Positions 18,699 to 27,392 of a stretch of DNA of 64,000 bases are shown here, in pieces (the stretch's first letter is position 1; every line of letters starts with the position of its first letter). Source of the stretch: Bacteroidales bacterium (GTDB taxonomy: Bacteria; Bacteroidota; Bacteroidia; Bacteroidales; UBA10428); contig JAFGGU010000098.1 of assembly GCA_016930375.1 (NCBI GenBank), forward strand, positions 1-64,000, given 5' to 3'. Position numbers and translations under genes: made by a program. Under the pieces are notes generated by a model. It did no database searches. It was not told where the DNA came from and saw nothing but the letters and a program-made list of their open reading frames with translations.

Positions 18699-20042
18699 TT
18701 ACCGTTTCCCCAGACGTCTCTTTTTACCCTGGTACTTTCTTATCCTCCTGTAAATCAACCAGGCAGCCAGCAGAAAAACAAAACCAACCAGGATGAAGAT
18801 CATTCGCCGGTCCAGGCTATCACCCCTGGCACGGCTCCACATCTCGAGCACCTGGTCATTTTTATCGAGAAAGTCATGCAGCAGTACACAACGGTCCACC
18901 ACACTGCTGTCAGGATACTGTATGGGATTTACCCGTAAACTGTCGTTACCCGGGCCAAAGAAATAGCTGAGATTGACTGTTTCCGTAAGCGATGAATCAA
19001 TTTGCGCTTCCAGAATTTCAGGGGTTGCAATGGCGCTGGTGTAGCCGCTGACATCCATATTGCGCAGGGTTATGTCGGACTGGCAGAGGTAATTGAGAAA
19101 ATAGCTGGCAGCCTTTACATTACCGGCATTTTTGGGGATCACCCAACCATCAAACCAGATGTTGCTCCCTTCACGCGGAACCACGTAATCGAGAGATACA
19201 TTAACTGCGGCGGCCTCATCGATGGCCCAAACCGCATCCCCGCTCCAGGCATAATTCATCCAAACCTCGCCCTTTGTCATCATTTCCTTGCCAAAGTCGG
19301 CCTCCCATCCCGCCAGGTTAGGTTGCAAAAGCTTCAGCTGCTTCTCCACCATAACGATGTCTTCATCGGTATGATCATTGGAAACATCATACCTCGAACG
19401 TTTGCCGGCAGCGATATCCTCATGATAACCCCAAATGGCGGCCACATTATAAACATCCCAGTAGTGGTCCTTCATCAGGATCTTTCCTTTGTTTTTCGGG
19501 TCCCAGAAACATGCCCACGATTGCACTTCCCCGGTTGTGATCAGCCTGGTGTTGTACAATATGCCCGAAGTGCCCCACATATAGGGGACCATGTATTCTT
19601 CGGCCTTCTTGCCGGGAACACTGAAGGCATCCATGCGGTCACGCAGAAAGGGCGATATGTTTCCCAGGTAATCGCCTGTAGTTCCGAAATTGCGATCGAT
19701 GGGAAGCAGCATATCCTGTTTAAGCATACGTTCAATGATATACTGTGTGGGGCACACCAGGTCGAAATCTTCCTTACCCAGGGCAATTTTGGTATACATG
19801 ACCTCGGCCATGTCAAATACCTGGTAAACAATCTCGACTTCATCACCGGTCTGTTCCTTATACCAAACGGGGAATTCCGTCAGCAGGTCCTCATCGATAT
19901 AATCAGCCCAGTTGTAAATTTTCAGGATTTTTTTCCTGGATTGCTCGCTTTCCTGGCAGGCACCGGAAATGAATACAACCGCCATTAGCAGCAATAGCAC
20001 TTTAATGACGCTTAAATACCTTGGTTGTGCAGATGTTCTCAT
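18699..20042 (-). CDS. potD: Polyamine ABC transporter substrate-binding protein, with extra C-terminal membrane anchor
   Basis: Periplasmic spermidine/putrescine-binding protein of the PotD type, 447 residues against about 350 in Escherichia coli. An N-terminal hydrophobic segment ends in ISGAC, a possible lipobox, and the mature part starts ILKIYNWADYIDEDLL, typical of PotD/PotF. Later blocks such as YMVPYMWGTSGILYN and WMNYAWSGDAVWAI fit the family. Unusually, the last 35 residues form a transmembrane helix (MIFILVGFVFLLAAWLIY) with a strongly basic tail. It is the last gene of potABCD and overlaps potC by four bases. Confidence 0.9.
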   Translation of the reverse strand: MRTSAQPRYLSVIKVLLLLMAVVFISGACQESEQSRKKILKIYNWADYIDEDLLTEFPVWYKEQTGDEVEIVYQVFDMAEVMYTKIALGKEDFDLVCPTQYIIERMLKQDMLLPIDRNFGTTGDYLGNISPFLRDRMDAFSVPGKKAEEYMVPYMWGTSGILYNTRLITTGEVQSWACFWDPKNKGKILMKDHYWDVYNVAAIWGYHEDIAAGKRSRYDVSNDHTDEDIVMVEKQLKLLQPNLAGWEADFGKEMMTKGEVWMNYAWSGDAVWAIDEAAAVNVSLDYVVPREGSNIWFDGWVIPKNAGNVKAASYFLNYLCQSDITLRNMDVSGYTSAIATPEILEAQIDSSLTETVNLSYFFGPGNDSLRVNPIQYPDSSVVDRCVLLHDFLDKNDQVLEMWSRARGDSLDRRMIFILVGFVFLLAAWLIYRRIRKYQGKKRRLGKR

Positions 20043-20836
20043 ATGGTTTTCATATTGGTTTTTTTCGCAGTTCTCTGGTTGATCAGGATCAAAAGCACAA
20101 GAACAGTTATAAAAATAATGGCCGACAAGGGCCTGAGTTCAGGAGTAAGGCCCCCTTTACGCGCATCAGCATATATATAGGTGGATATGGTTTCCAGTCC
20201 TTCGTTGCCAATGGTAAACAGGGTAACTACAAAATCGTCGATCGAAAGGGTGAATGCCAGTATAAATCCGCTGATCATTCCGGGTTTGAGCTCAGGAAGC
20301 ATCACTTTTCTCAGGGCAAGAAAAGGAGTGGCCCCAAGATCAAGTGCCGCCTCATAAAGGCTGGGATTCATGCGGCGAAGCCGGGGTAATACGCTCAACA
20401 CCACGTACGGTGTGCAAAAGGTGACATGTGCCAGGATGACCGTTGTATAACCCTGTGAGATCCCCAGGCTTACGAAAAGAAGAAAAAGCGATATGGCGGT
20501 TATGATATCCGGATTCAATATGGGAATCGAATTCACCAGCTGAACGGCTTTTTGCTGACGGGAACTGAGGTTAAAAATGCCAATGGCGGCCATGGTCCCG
20601 AGTAATGTTGATACAACCGCAGCGCTCAAACCGATGATCAGGGTGTTCCATAGCGCGCTGGTAAGCGAATGATGCACACCGCCCTCGAAGAGAGAAGTAT
20701 ACAACTTTAAGGAAAATCCGGTCCAGTTGCCCAGTACCTTGGCTTCGGTAAAGGAGAACACAATGATGATAAGGATGGGCGCATAAAGCATCACCAACAG
20801 GATGCCCAGGTAGGAAGATGAGAGTATCCTGCGCAT
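20039..20836 (-). CDS. potC: Polyamine ABC transporter permease PotC
   Basis: Inner-membrane permease of 265 residues with six predicted hydrophobic segments. The cytoplasmic EAA loop that docks to the ATPase is visible as EAALDLGATPFLALRKV around residue 160. The N-terminal YLGILLVMLYAPILIII is typical of PotC. It overlaps potB by one base and potD by four, so the operon is translationally coupled. Together with PotB it forms the channel for polyamines delivered by PotD. Confidence 0.93.
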   Translation of the reverse strand: MRRILSSSYLGILLVMLYAPILIIIVFSFTEAKVLGNWTGFSLKLYTSLFEGGVHHSLTSALWNTLIIGLSAAVVSTLLGTMAAIGIFNLSSRQQKAVQLVNSIPILNPDIITAISLFLLFVSLGISQGYTTVILAHVTFCTPYVVLSVLPRLRRMNPSLYEAALDLGATPFLALRKVMLPELKPGMISGFILAFTLSIDDFVVTLFTIGNEGLETISTYIYADARKGGLTPELRPLSAIIFITVLVLLILINQRTAKKTNMKTI

Positions 20837-21636
20837 TATATCAACCCTCCTTCCTCAGCTGCCCTGGCGCTTCCCTGGGTGTTCAACAATGAGATTATCC
20901 CGATAAGCAGCAGCATCAGCAGTGAAAGCGCAGCGCCGTAATTCCACATGCCGTTGTAAATATTCTCCTGCAAGGTGGTGCCGAAAAGTTTGATGTTATT
21001 GATTGTCAGGAGCTCTGCAATGGCAAAAGTCGAAATGACCGGCATAAAAACCATCATGATTCCGCTGGTAATACCCGGATAGGATAATGGAAGAATGGTT
21101 CTGAAGAAAACCTGCCTTGGATTGGCGCCAAGATCCTCGGCGGCTTCAATCAGATTCTGATCGGTTTTCAACAGGATGTTGTATATCGGATAGATCATGA
21201 AGGGTAAAAAGTTATAAACCATCCCGAACAAAAGCGCGCCCTCCCCCAGCGGAAGTTTAAGAAAGTCGAAAAGCGCCACGGTCGCCAGCGTGCGGATTAG
21301 AAAATTAATCCACATGGGAAGAATAAAAAGCATGACCAGCAACCTGGCCCTGCTAGTCTCCATTCTGCTTAAGATGTATGCTGCAGGATAGCCTATCAGC
21401 AGGCATAAAATAGTTGTAATCAGCGCTACGCCAATCGAATAGATGAGAATGTTCATCGCCTCCGGATGCATTAAAAACTTCCGGAAATTTTCGAATGAAA
21501 AGCCCCCAGCTTCACTGGTAAATGCAAACAACACAATGAGTGCCAAAGGAACAAGGACAAAAAACACAAGAAAAAGCACATACGGTATGGACCAGTTCCT
21601 TCTCTTTCCGAAATACAAAAATACCTTCCTTAGCAC
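20836..21636 (-). CDS. potB: Polyamine ABC transporter permease PotB
   Basis: Inner-membrane permease of 266 residues, the partner of PotC. It has a basic N-terminus followed by about six hydrophobic segments and an EAA loop reading EAAEDLGANPRQVFFRT. PotB and PotC assignment follows gene order after the ATPase and similarity of the N-terminal segment YVLFLVFFVLVPLALIV. It begins 12 bases after the potA stop. Confidence 0.93.
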   Translation of the reverse strand: MLRKVFLYFGKRRNWSIPYVLFLVFFVLVPLALIVLFAFTSEAGGFSFENFRKFLMHPEAMNILIYSIGVALITTILCLLIGYPAAYILSRMETSRARLLVMLFILPMWINFLIRTLATVALFDFLKLPLGEGALLFGMVYNFLPFMIYPIYNILLKTDQNLIEAAEDLGANPRQVFFRTILPLSYPGITSGIMMVFMPVISTFAIAELLTINNIKLFGTTLQENIYNGMWNYGAALSLLMLLLIGIISLLNTQGSARAAEEGGLI

Positions 21637-21648
21637 TTTGTAATGGAT

Positions 21649-23037
21649 TTAATCGTTTGCAACCTGAATGGTATCGGGTGAAATACTGATTCCTACCCGG
21701 TCACCGTCATCCCAGATGTCATTGGTGTCTGCAAAGATGTGCTCATCCCCTTCCGTCAGAACGGTAAGGTGATAATGATCGCCTTTGTAAAGAATAAAAC
21801 TCACCGAACCGCTCAGCATGCCATCTTCTTCGTTATCGTGCAGTATTACATTCCGGAAATCAACGCTGACCTTCACACTGGCGCCACTCTCATATCTTTG
21901 CGCCTCATCGCATTTGAAATTATTCCCGAGAAAGCGAATGTGCGATTTGTCAATGACAGTACCCTCAAAAGTATTGCAAAGCCTTTCCTTTTTCATCACC
22001 TGAATGTCAAACGGCTTGACAAGCATTCCAACCGTTTGGCCCACATCAAAGGAATTGTAGTCCTGGATCATAAACTCAAATCCTTCGGGAGTGGTGACCA
22101 TCATCTCGTAATGTACTCCCTTAAAAATGCTTGATGTTACCTTTCCGGTGAACTGGGCTGCTTCCAGTTTTTCGAAAATATAAATGTCTTCGGGACGGAT
22201 AACCACATCAACAGGCTCATGGAGCCCAAAACCCTTGTCCACGCATTCAAACTGGTGCCCGGCAAATTCCACGAAGCGGTCCTTGATCATGATACCGTTC
22301 AGGATATTGCTTTCACCAATAAAATCGGCCACAAATGAGTTTTCCGGCTCATTGTATATCTGGGCAGGTGTGCCGATTTGCTGGATTTCGCCTTCGCGCA
22401 TCACCACAATTCTGTCACTCAACGTAAGCGCCTCTTCCTGATCGTGCGTCACATACACAAAGCTGATGCCCAGTTTTTTATGCATGGCTTTGATTTCCAT
22501 CTGCATGTCCTTGCGCATTTTCAGGTCCAGGGCAGCCAGGGGCTCGTCGAGCAGTAAAACCTCCGGCTCGTTCACAATGGCGCGCGCTATGGCAACGCGC
22601 TGCTGCTGTCCGCCGGACAGGGTATCCACATCACGTTCTTCATAATCGGTCATGGTAACAATCTTCAGTACGTGCATCACCCTTTTCTTGATTTCCTCCT
22701 GCGTAAGTTTTTTCAGGTTAAGCCCAAAGGCGATATTGCCAAAAACGTTCAGATGGGGAAACAACGCATATCGCTGAAAAACGGTATTCACCGGTCGAAG
22801 ATGGGGAGGTGTATTGGTCATGTCTTTACCGGCAATGGTTATTTTTCCCTCCATGGCCTTCAGAAAGCCCCCAATTAACCGCATCAGCGTTGTTTTTCCA
22901 CAACCCGAAGGGCCGAGGATGGTCACAAATTCACCTTTGCCGATGGAAAGATTGATATCCTTCAGAACCGTCTTCCCACCAAAAGCATGGGACAAATGTT
23001 GAACGGTGATGATACTGGTATCCGGTTTTTGCTGCAT
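21649..23037 (-). CDS. potA: Polyamine ABC transporter ATP-binding protein PotA, extended C-terminus
   Basis: ATPase of the polyamine importer, first gene of potABCD. Walker [10 protein letters not shown] (about 38-46), signature LSGGQQQR, Walker [13 protein letters not shown] and the switch His in [11 protein letters not shown] are all intact. At 462 residues it is about 80 longer than Escherichia coli PotA. The C-terminal 200 residues appear to contain two TOBE-like beta domains in tandem (about 270-345 and 365-460), each ending in a similar VGxxxxPxxIQV pattern. Extra regulatory or ligand-sensing function is possible but not shown. The ATG at 23037 gives the standard N-terminus. Confidence 0.94.
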   Translation of the reverse strand: MQQKPDTSIITVQHLSHAFGGKTVLKDINLSIGKGEFVTILGPSGCGKTTLMRLIGGFLKAMEGKITIAGKDMTNTPPHLRPVNTVFQRYALFPHLNVFGNIAFGLNLKKLTQEEIKKRVMHVLKIVTMTDYEERDVDTLSGGQQQRVAIARAIVNEPEVLLLDEPLAALDLKMRKDMQMEIKAMHKKLGISFVYVTHDQEEALTLSDRIVVMREGEIQQIGTPAQIYNEPENSFVADFIGESNILNGIMIKDRFVEFAGHQFECVDKGFGLHEPVDVVIRPEDIYIFEKLEAAQFTGKVTSSIFKGVHYEMMVTTPEGFEFMIQDYNSFDVGQTVGMLVKPFDIQVMKKERLCNTFEGTVIDKSHIRFLGNNFKCDEAQRYESGASVKVSVDFRNVILHDNEEDGMLSGSVSFILYKGDHYHLTVLTEGDEHIFADTNDIWDDGDRVGISISPDTIQVAND

Positions 23038-23075
23038 GTATCTCTATGATCCGCTGGATAATTTGTAAATAGTGA

Positions 23076-23089
23076 ATGATTCAAATCAT
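23076..23089. promoter_or_regulatory. 14-bp palindrome upstream of potA, putative operator
   Basis: ATGATTCAAATCAT is a perfect dyad with a 2-base centre. It lies between potA (start 23037) and a TATTTTTG box at 23102-23109, where a repressor could block initiation. Function is inferred from position. Confidence 0.35.
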
Positions 23090-23101
23090 GATAACCATGA
23101 T

Positions 23102-23109
23102 CAAAAATA
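23102..23109 (-). promoter_or_regulatory. Candidate -7 box of the pot operon
   Basis: TATTTTTG on the minus strand fits TAnnTTTG and lies 64 bases before the potA start; no clear -33 element accompanies it. Confidence 0.3.
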
Positions 23110-23167
23110 ACTAATTTGGCGAATCGTGATACCTGATTTAAATATATCTATCTTAAATTACCAAACT

Positions 23168-23899
23168 ATGAAAAATTCATTCGTGCTTCTTTGTTTCCTG
23201 GTTTTCTTAACCACTGCCGAAATGTCATTTTCCCAGGTAAAGATCGATTCCTTGGAAATAACATCCAGTGTTCCGGCGTTGACGGATTTTCACGAGATCA
23301 TATTCCCTATGTGGCATACAGCCTATCCTGACAAAGACATCAGTATTTTAAAAGGATTTGTTCCCAAAATCAAGACCGCAGTGGAAGCCATTAATAATGC
23401 CGCTTTACCGGGAATATTGCAGGACAAAGAAGAAGCCTGGAAAAATCAGTTGCAAGAATTAAATGTTGCAGCCGAAGCCTATTACAAAGCTGCAGAAGGA
23501 AACGAAGATGAAGCTTTGCTGATTGCCGCCGAGAAATTGCATATGAATTATGAGCGGATGAACAGGGTTATCAGGCCGGTATTGAAGGAAATAGATGAAT
23601 ACCATCAGACCCTCTATGTAATTTATCACAAGCTGTATCCTGACAAGAAATTCGATGAAATTGCCCGATTATCCGATATCCTGATTGAAAAGGCTGACGC
23701 CATCACAAAATATCCCCAGGACAAATTGAAAAAACGCCTGGGAGACAGGATTCCCGAATTTGATTTTGCTTCCAAAGAATTGTACAACGCTACTGTCTCT
23801 TTAAAAGAAATTCTTGTCGGAAATGATGCCGTGAAGAAAGATGAGGCTGTTTTGAATATGCATTCGGCATATCAGAATCTGGAATCTGTTTTTAAGTGA
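23168..23899 (+). CDS. Secreted two-repeat helical protein with conserved His motifs
   Basis: A 243-residue protein with a signal peptide (MKNSFVLLCFLVFLTTAEMSFSQ) and a mainly helical mature part. It consists of two repeats of about 100 residues. The first starts FHEIIFPMWHTAYPDK and the second YHQTLYVIYHKLYPDK: the same H-x7-H-x2-YPDK motif (H42/H50 and H146/H154). Each ends with a matching helix, LHMNYERM and MHSAYQNL, giving a third His. This looks like a duplicated four-helix-type unit able to bind metal or heme, but no CxxCH is present. The ATG at 23168 is chosen over one 14 codons upstream for the signal peptide. It is divergent from pot and otherwise isolated. Confidence 0.75.
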   Translation: MKNSFVLLCFLVFLTTAEMSFSQVKIDSLEITSSVPALTDFHEIIFPMWHTAYPDKDISILKGFVPKIKTAVEAINNAALPGILQDKEEAWKNQLQELNVAAEAYYKAAEGNEDEALLIAAEKLHMNYERMNRVIRPVLKEIDEYHQTLYVIYHKLYPDKKFDEIARLSDILIEKADAITKYPQDKLKKRLGDRIPEFDFASKELYNATVSLKEILVGNDAVKKDEAVLNMHSAYQNLESVFK

Positions 23900-23912
23900 C
23901 AGATTTTTAGTG

Positions 23913-25463
23913 CTATTGCAGATCTTGCTGAACAAGTGATAGTTTTAATCTGATCTTTAATTCCATCTCCTGAATGGATTTTAGGGCATTCTCGGCATCT
24001 TTCAATACCGATTCACTGTTGTTTTGTTGGGGATATTCATCCAGGATCTTTAATCCGGCTTTATAAAAAGCAATCGAATTCGTGTAATCCCCCTTTTGCA
24101 TTAAAGCGTAGGCATAGCTGTCATAAGTGTTGTAAGATCTGGGGAATTCAAGCATATTGATTTCAAAGACTTTTAAAGCCTGTTCGGGCATTTTATACCT
24201 GAACAGCAATTCGATGCCCAACCGGTTCAGTTCTGATTCCTCGAAATTGTATTGTTCAGCATCGGTTTCCCTGATCCGGTAATATTCCCGGATGGCCTCA
24301 TCCATTCTGCTTTGACCCAGGATGAATCCCATTTGTCTTGCTATTGATCTTTTAGGGATCGGAACCTCTTCATCATACAGGAGTGAGATGATCTCCTGGC
24401 CAATGACAGGTGCAAAAGCAGGGCTAATGTAGGTATCGGTCCTGTTGTTCTTCAATACAATTACCAGAATGCTGTCACTTTCTATGCGTGCCATATACGA
24501 ACCAAATCCGTTGATGCTTCCGGCATGTGACATGATATGAATGGTATCGGGACGGTTTCTGACGGTCTTTTTACCCAGTTCCCAGCCATAACCGTAAGAA
24601 CCCCGATTTGTGGGCATTCTCATTTTGCTGAATAATTTTTCTGAAACAAGTCGCCTGGAATAAAGTGCCTTGTCAAATTTTCTGAGATCATCCACATTCG
24701 AGATAAGTCCACCCGGGCCAACAGTATAGGACGGATCAAAGTATGCTGCATTCTCATACCCGCCCACTAACTTGTACTCGTATCCCTTCGCAAGATTCTT
24801 TTCAAGGTCGGCTGCATGGCATTGCTTTGTGTCAACCATCTCCAGGGGTTGAAAGATCCGGTCCGTCAATAATTCGTCAAAGGTCTTGTATGTCACGCTT
24901 TCAGCAATATATGCCAGCATATTATAGGCCAAATTGCTGTAATGAAATCCGGTTCCCGGTTCAAAATACAGATCGGATTCTTCGGCATATCTGACCATGT
25001 CTCTGAGACTGTGATGCAACCTTTCCTGGATGGCCTCCTTTTCAGGATCAAGGTTTTCAAGAATGCCGGATGTATGGGTGAGCAATTGTTCAATGGTAAT
25101 TGAATCTCCTTTCATCCCTTTATAATCCGGGATATAATCCGTAATTTTCCCATCCAGTGCAAGAATTCCTTCATCCACCAGCTGAAGGATGATCATGGCC
25201 GTAAATGGTTTTGAAATGGAGGCTATTCTGAATCGCATTTCCGTCGTCATCGGAACATTCAGCTCCCGGTCCGCAAGACCGAATGCCTTTCTGTAAATTA
25301 CTTCCCCTTTTTGGGAAACCAGCACAACTCCGTTGAAACAATCCGCATCATGGTAAGCACTGATCAGCGCATCGATTTTCTGCGGTTTGGTCTGAGCCAC
25401 AGCAGAAGTATAAATATTCAGGCTCAGCAAAATGAATAAATGAACCATAACGGGTTTCATCAT
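23913..25463 (-). CDS. Secreted serine hydrolase (beta-lactamase/class C PBP family) with TPR-like tail
   Basis: Protein of 516 residues with a signal peptide ending ...YTSAVAQ. The class C beta-lactamase fold is indicated by SISK (S82-K85), YSNLAYN as the second motif and SHAGSINGFGSY as the HxG/KTG-equivalent third motif. The C-terminal 130 residues are helical, with a TPR-like unit (YNTYDSYAYALMQKGDYTNSIAFYKAGL is spread over it). It probably cleaves a peptide, ester or amide in the periplasm, like the EstB/D-aminopeptidase group; antibiotic resistance is not implied. The frame is open 33 codons further upstream without a signal-like start. It is convergent with the preceding gene. Confidence 0.86.
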   Translation of the reverse strand: MMKPVMVHLFILLSLNIYTSAVAQTKPQKIDALISAYHDADCFNGVVLVSQKGEVIYRKAFGLADRELNVPMTTEMRFRIASISKPFTAMIILQLVDEGILALDGKITDYIPDYKGMKGDSITIEQLLTHTSGILENLDPEKEAIQERLHHSLRDMVRYAEESDLYFEPGTGFHYSNLAYNMLAYIAESVTYKTFDELLTDRIFQPLEMVDTKQCHAADLEKNLAKGYEYKLVGGYENAAYFDPSYTVGPGGLISNVDDLRKFDKALYSRRLVSEKLFSKMRMPTNRGSYGYGWELGKKTVRNRPDTIHIMSHAGSINGFGSYMARIESDSILVIVLKNNRTDTYISPAFAPVIGQEIISLLYDEEVPIPKRSIARQMGFILGQSRMDEAIREYYRIRETDAEQYNFEESELNRLGIELLFRYKMPEQALKVFEINMLEFPRSYNTYDSYAYALMQKGDYTNSIAFYKAGLKILDEYPQQNNSESVLKDAENALKSIQEMELKIRLKLSLVQQDLQ

Positions 25464-25598
25464 AACGTTTTTTACAAAGACGAAAATTTTCCAATTACGA
25501 TGCATGATTGGTGACCCATAAGTGAAACGTCCCAGAATATGGTCAGTGTTGAAAAGAAACAATTATCTTTAAGTATTAATCCTTTATTTAAATCAAAT

Positions 25599-26480
25599 AT
25601 GAGTGAACCTGTTTATAAAAGCGCAAGAAGCAGAACCATAATGCAGGATTTGTATGATAAACAAGTTGCCGCCCTACATGTTGATTTTGATGATATTTAC
25701 ATAAATACAAGATTTGGAGAAACCCATTTGCTGAAGACCGGGAATTTAAAAGGAACACCTGTTTTATTGTTTCACGGAGGCAATAGCACAACACCCTTTT
25801 ATTTACGGGATTTTCTATATCTCAGGAATAAGTATTTGATATATGCTCCTGATACTATGGGACATCCCGGCAAAAGCGCTCAGACTGTTTTATCAGCCAC
25901 GAACCTGGAGTATGGTGAATGGGCGTCTGATGTGATTGATGGGTTAGGATTCAAACAAATGATCTGTATGGGTGGTTCTTTCGGTGGAGGTGTTTTAATG
26001 AAATTGATGTGCGTTGCTCCGCAAAAGATATCCAAAGCTGTTTTACTTGTACCATCAGGAATAAGCAATGTTTCAAAGGCAAAAATTCTGTTTAGCATGG
26101 GAATTCCTATGGTTGTTTATATTATCACACAAAAGGAAAAATGGTTAAAGAAAGCCATATTGCCTATGGCAATTGATGATAATGAGATTGACGAAAGTAC
26201 AATGGAAATGGTAAAATGCTCTTTTAATAATGTGCGTGTAAAAGCAGGAATGCCAAGCAACGTTAAAGCATCAGATATGATCCGTTATACTGCCCCAACC
26301 TTGCTGATTACAGGAGAAAAAGACGTCATGTTCCCCGGGGAAAAGGTAATTTCCAGGGCTAAAAAAATCATTCCCAATGTAAGAACTCATCTGATGAAGG
26401 ATCGTGGTCACATGTTTATCCTTGCTTCTGAGAAAAACAGGTATGTTTTGGAAATGATTGATCAATTTTTAGCGGAGTAG
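25599..26480 (+). CDS. Alpha/beta hydrolase
   Basis: Cytoplasmic-looking hydrolase of 293 residues without a signal peptide. The nucleophile elbow is GGSFGG (S127), the acid is likely Asp in TGEKDVMFPG, and the base is His in DRGHMF near the C-terminus. An oxyanion-loop motif, LLFHGGNS, is at about 57-63. The substrate is unknown. Codon choice is more A/T-rich than in the neighbouring genes, which may point to separate ancestry. The ATG at 25599 fits the family; the frame extends 20 codons upstream. It is divergent from the serine hydrolase and ends before a strong hairpin. Confidence 0.88.
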   Translation: MSEPVYKSARSRTIMQDLYDKQVAALHVDFDDIYINTRFGETHLLKTGNLKGTPVLLFHGGNSTTPFYLRDFLYLRNKYLIYAPDTMGHPGKSAQTVLSATNLEYGEWASDVIDGLGFKQMICMGGSFGGGVLMKLMCVAPQKISKAVLLVPSGISNVSKAKILFSMGIPMVVYIITQKEKWLKKAILPMAIDDNEIDESTMEMVKCSFNNVRVKAGMPSNVKASDMIRYTAPTLLITGEKDVMFPGEKVISRAKKIIPNVRTHLMKDRGHMFILASEKNRYVLEMIDQFLAE

Positions 26481-26525
26481 GTTTATATTCTACTCTATAA
26501 TCCGGTTTATTTGATTGTTTCTCAA

Positions 26526-26548
26526 TAGCCCCGGCCTTCAGGCCGGGG
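26526..26548. repeat. GC-rich palindromic repeat between convergent genes
   Basis: CCCCGGCC (26529-26536) pairs with GGCCGGGG (26541-26548) around TTCA, preceded by TAG. No U-run follows. The layout TAG-CCCC...GGGG resembles the palindrome at 55240-55265, so both may belong to one dispersed family; here it could also act as a bidirectional terminator. Confidence 0.6.
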
Positions 26549-26578
26549 AAAATGAAGGGTCAAAGGCTACTCTCATCT

Positions 26579-27388
26579 TCAATGCTTGTGAAAAACATAA
26601 TGCGAATGATAATGGATGTGTTCCTGGTTTCCGTGTTTGTGAACATGCTCATGGATAAGGCCTACATCAATCAGTAATTTTTCATCACTTAGAATTTCTG
26701 CCGCAGTTCCGGTTTTCCGGATGGTATGTTCGTCTGATAGAACTGCTACCTGCGGTTGCAGATGATCGATCAGATCCAGGTGATGGGTTGTGAATATAAT
26801 CGTCTTTCCGGCCTGGTTAAGTTCAAGGAGCAGGTCAATAAAAAAGGTTTGCGTTTTGGGATCGAGACTTGCCAGCGGTTCGTCAATCAGCAAAACATCC
26901 GGATTCATGGTAAGTACGGCGGCAATGGCCACTTTTTTCTTTTCTCCGCCGGATAGCATGAAGATCGGGCGGTCCTTAAGTGATTCAATGCCAAGAAATG
27001 ATAATGTTTGCCCGACTCTTTCGTAAGCAGTTTCCAGAGGAAGATTCAACTGTAGCGGGGCAAACATGAGCTCATCAAAAACGGTTGGGCAGAACAGTTG
27101 TATATCGGGATTCTGGAAAATATAACCCATGCGCTGCCGCAATTGCTTCCCCAAACCATCCCGCATTGATTTTTCGCTTACCGGATCTCCCTGAAAAAAA
27201 ACTTCACCGGAATCCGGAAAAATAAGGGCGTTAATGATATGCAGTAAGGTTGATTTGCCGCTTCCGTTAAGACCAATGATAGCATGCATCCCGCCCTTCT
27301 TCACCGAAAGGTTAATGTTGACAAGCGCGGGAATCTTGCCGTGATAAGAAAAATTGATATTCTCTAAAACAATAATATCCTCCATCAT
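26579..27388 (-). CDS. cbiO: Ni/Co ECF transporter ATP-binding protein with His-rich tail (CbiO/NikO)
   Basis: ATPase of an energy-coupling-factor importer for nickel or cobalt, 269 residues. Walker A is GLNGSGKST (about 40-48), the signature LSGGEKKKVAIA, Walker B VLLIDEPLASLDP and the switch His is in TTHHLDLI. The last 24 residues contain ten histidines, a likely metal-binding tail. It is the last gene of the operon, five bases after cbiQ. Nickel versus cobalt cannot be decided from sequence; no cobalamin synthesis or urease/hydrogenase genes are in the window. Confidence 0.92.
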   Translation of the reverse strand: MMEDIIVLENINFSYHGKIPALVNINLSVKKGGMHAIIGLNGSGKSTLLHIINALIFPDSGEVFFQGDPVSEKSMRDGLGKQLRQRMGYIFQNPDIQLFCPTVFDELMFAPLQLNLPLETAYERVGQTLSFLGIESLKDRPIFMLSGGEKKKVAIAAVLTMNPDVLLIDEPLASLDPKTQTFFIDLLLELNQAGKTIIFTTHHLDLIDHLQPQVAVLSDEHTIRKTGTAAEILSDEKLLIDVGLIHEHVHKHGNQEHIHYHSHYVFHKH

Positions 27389-27392
27389 CCTT

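Noticed and set aside
19002-19988. Plus-strand open frame of 328 codons
   Set aside because: It lies entirely antisense to potD, which has clear family motifs; composition mirrors the codon bias of the opposite strand.
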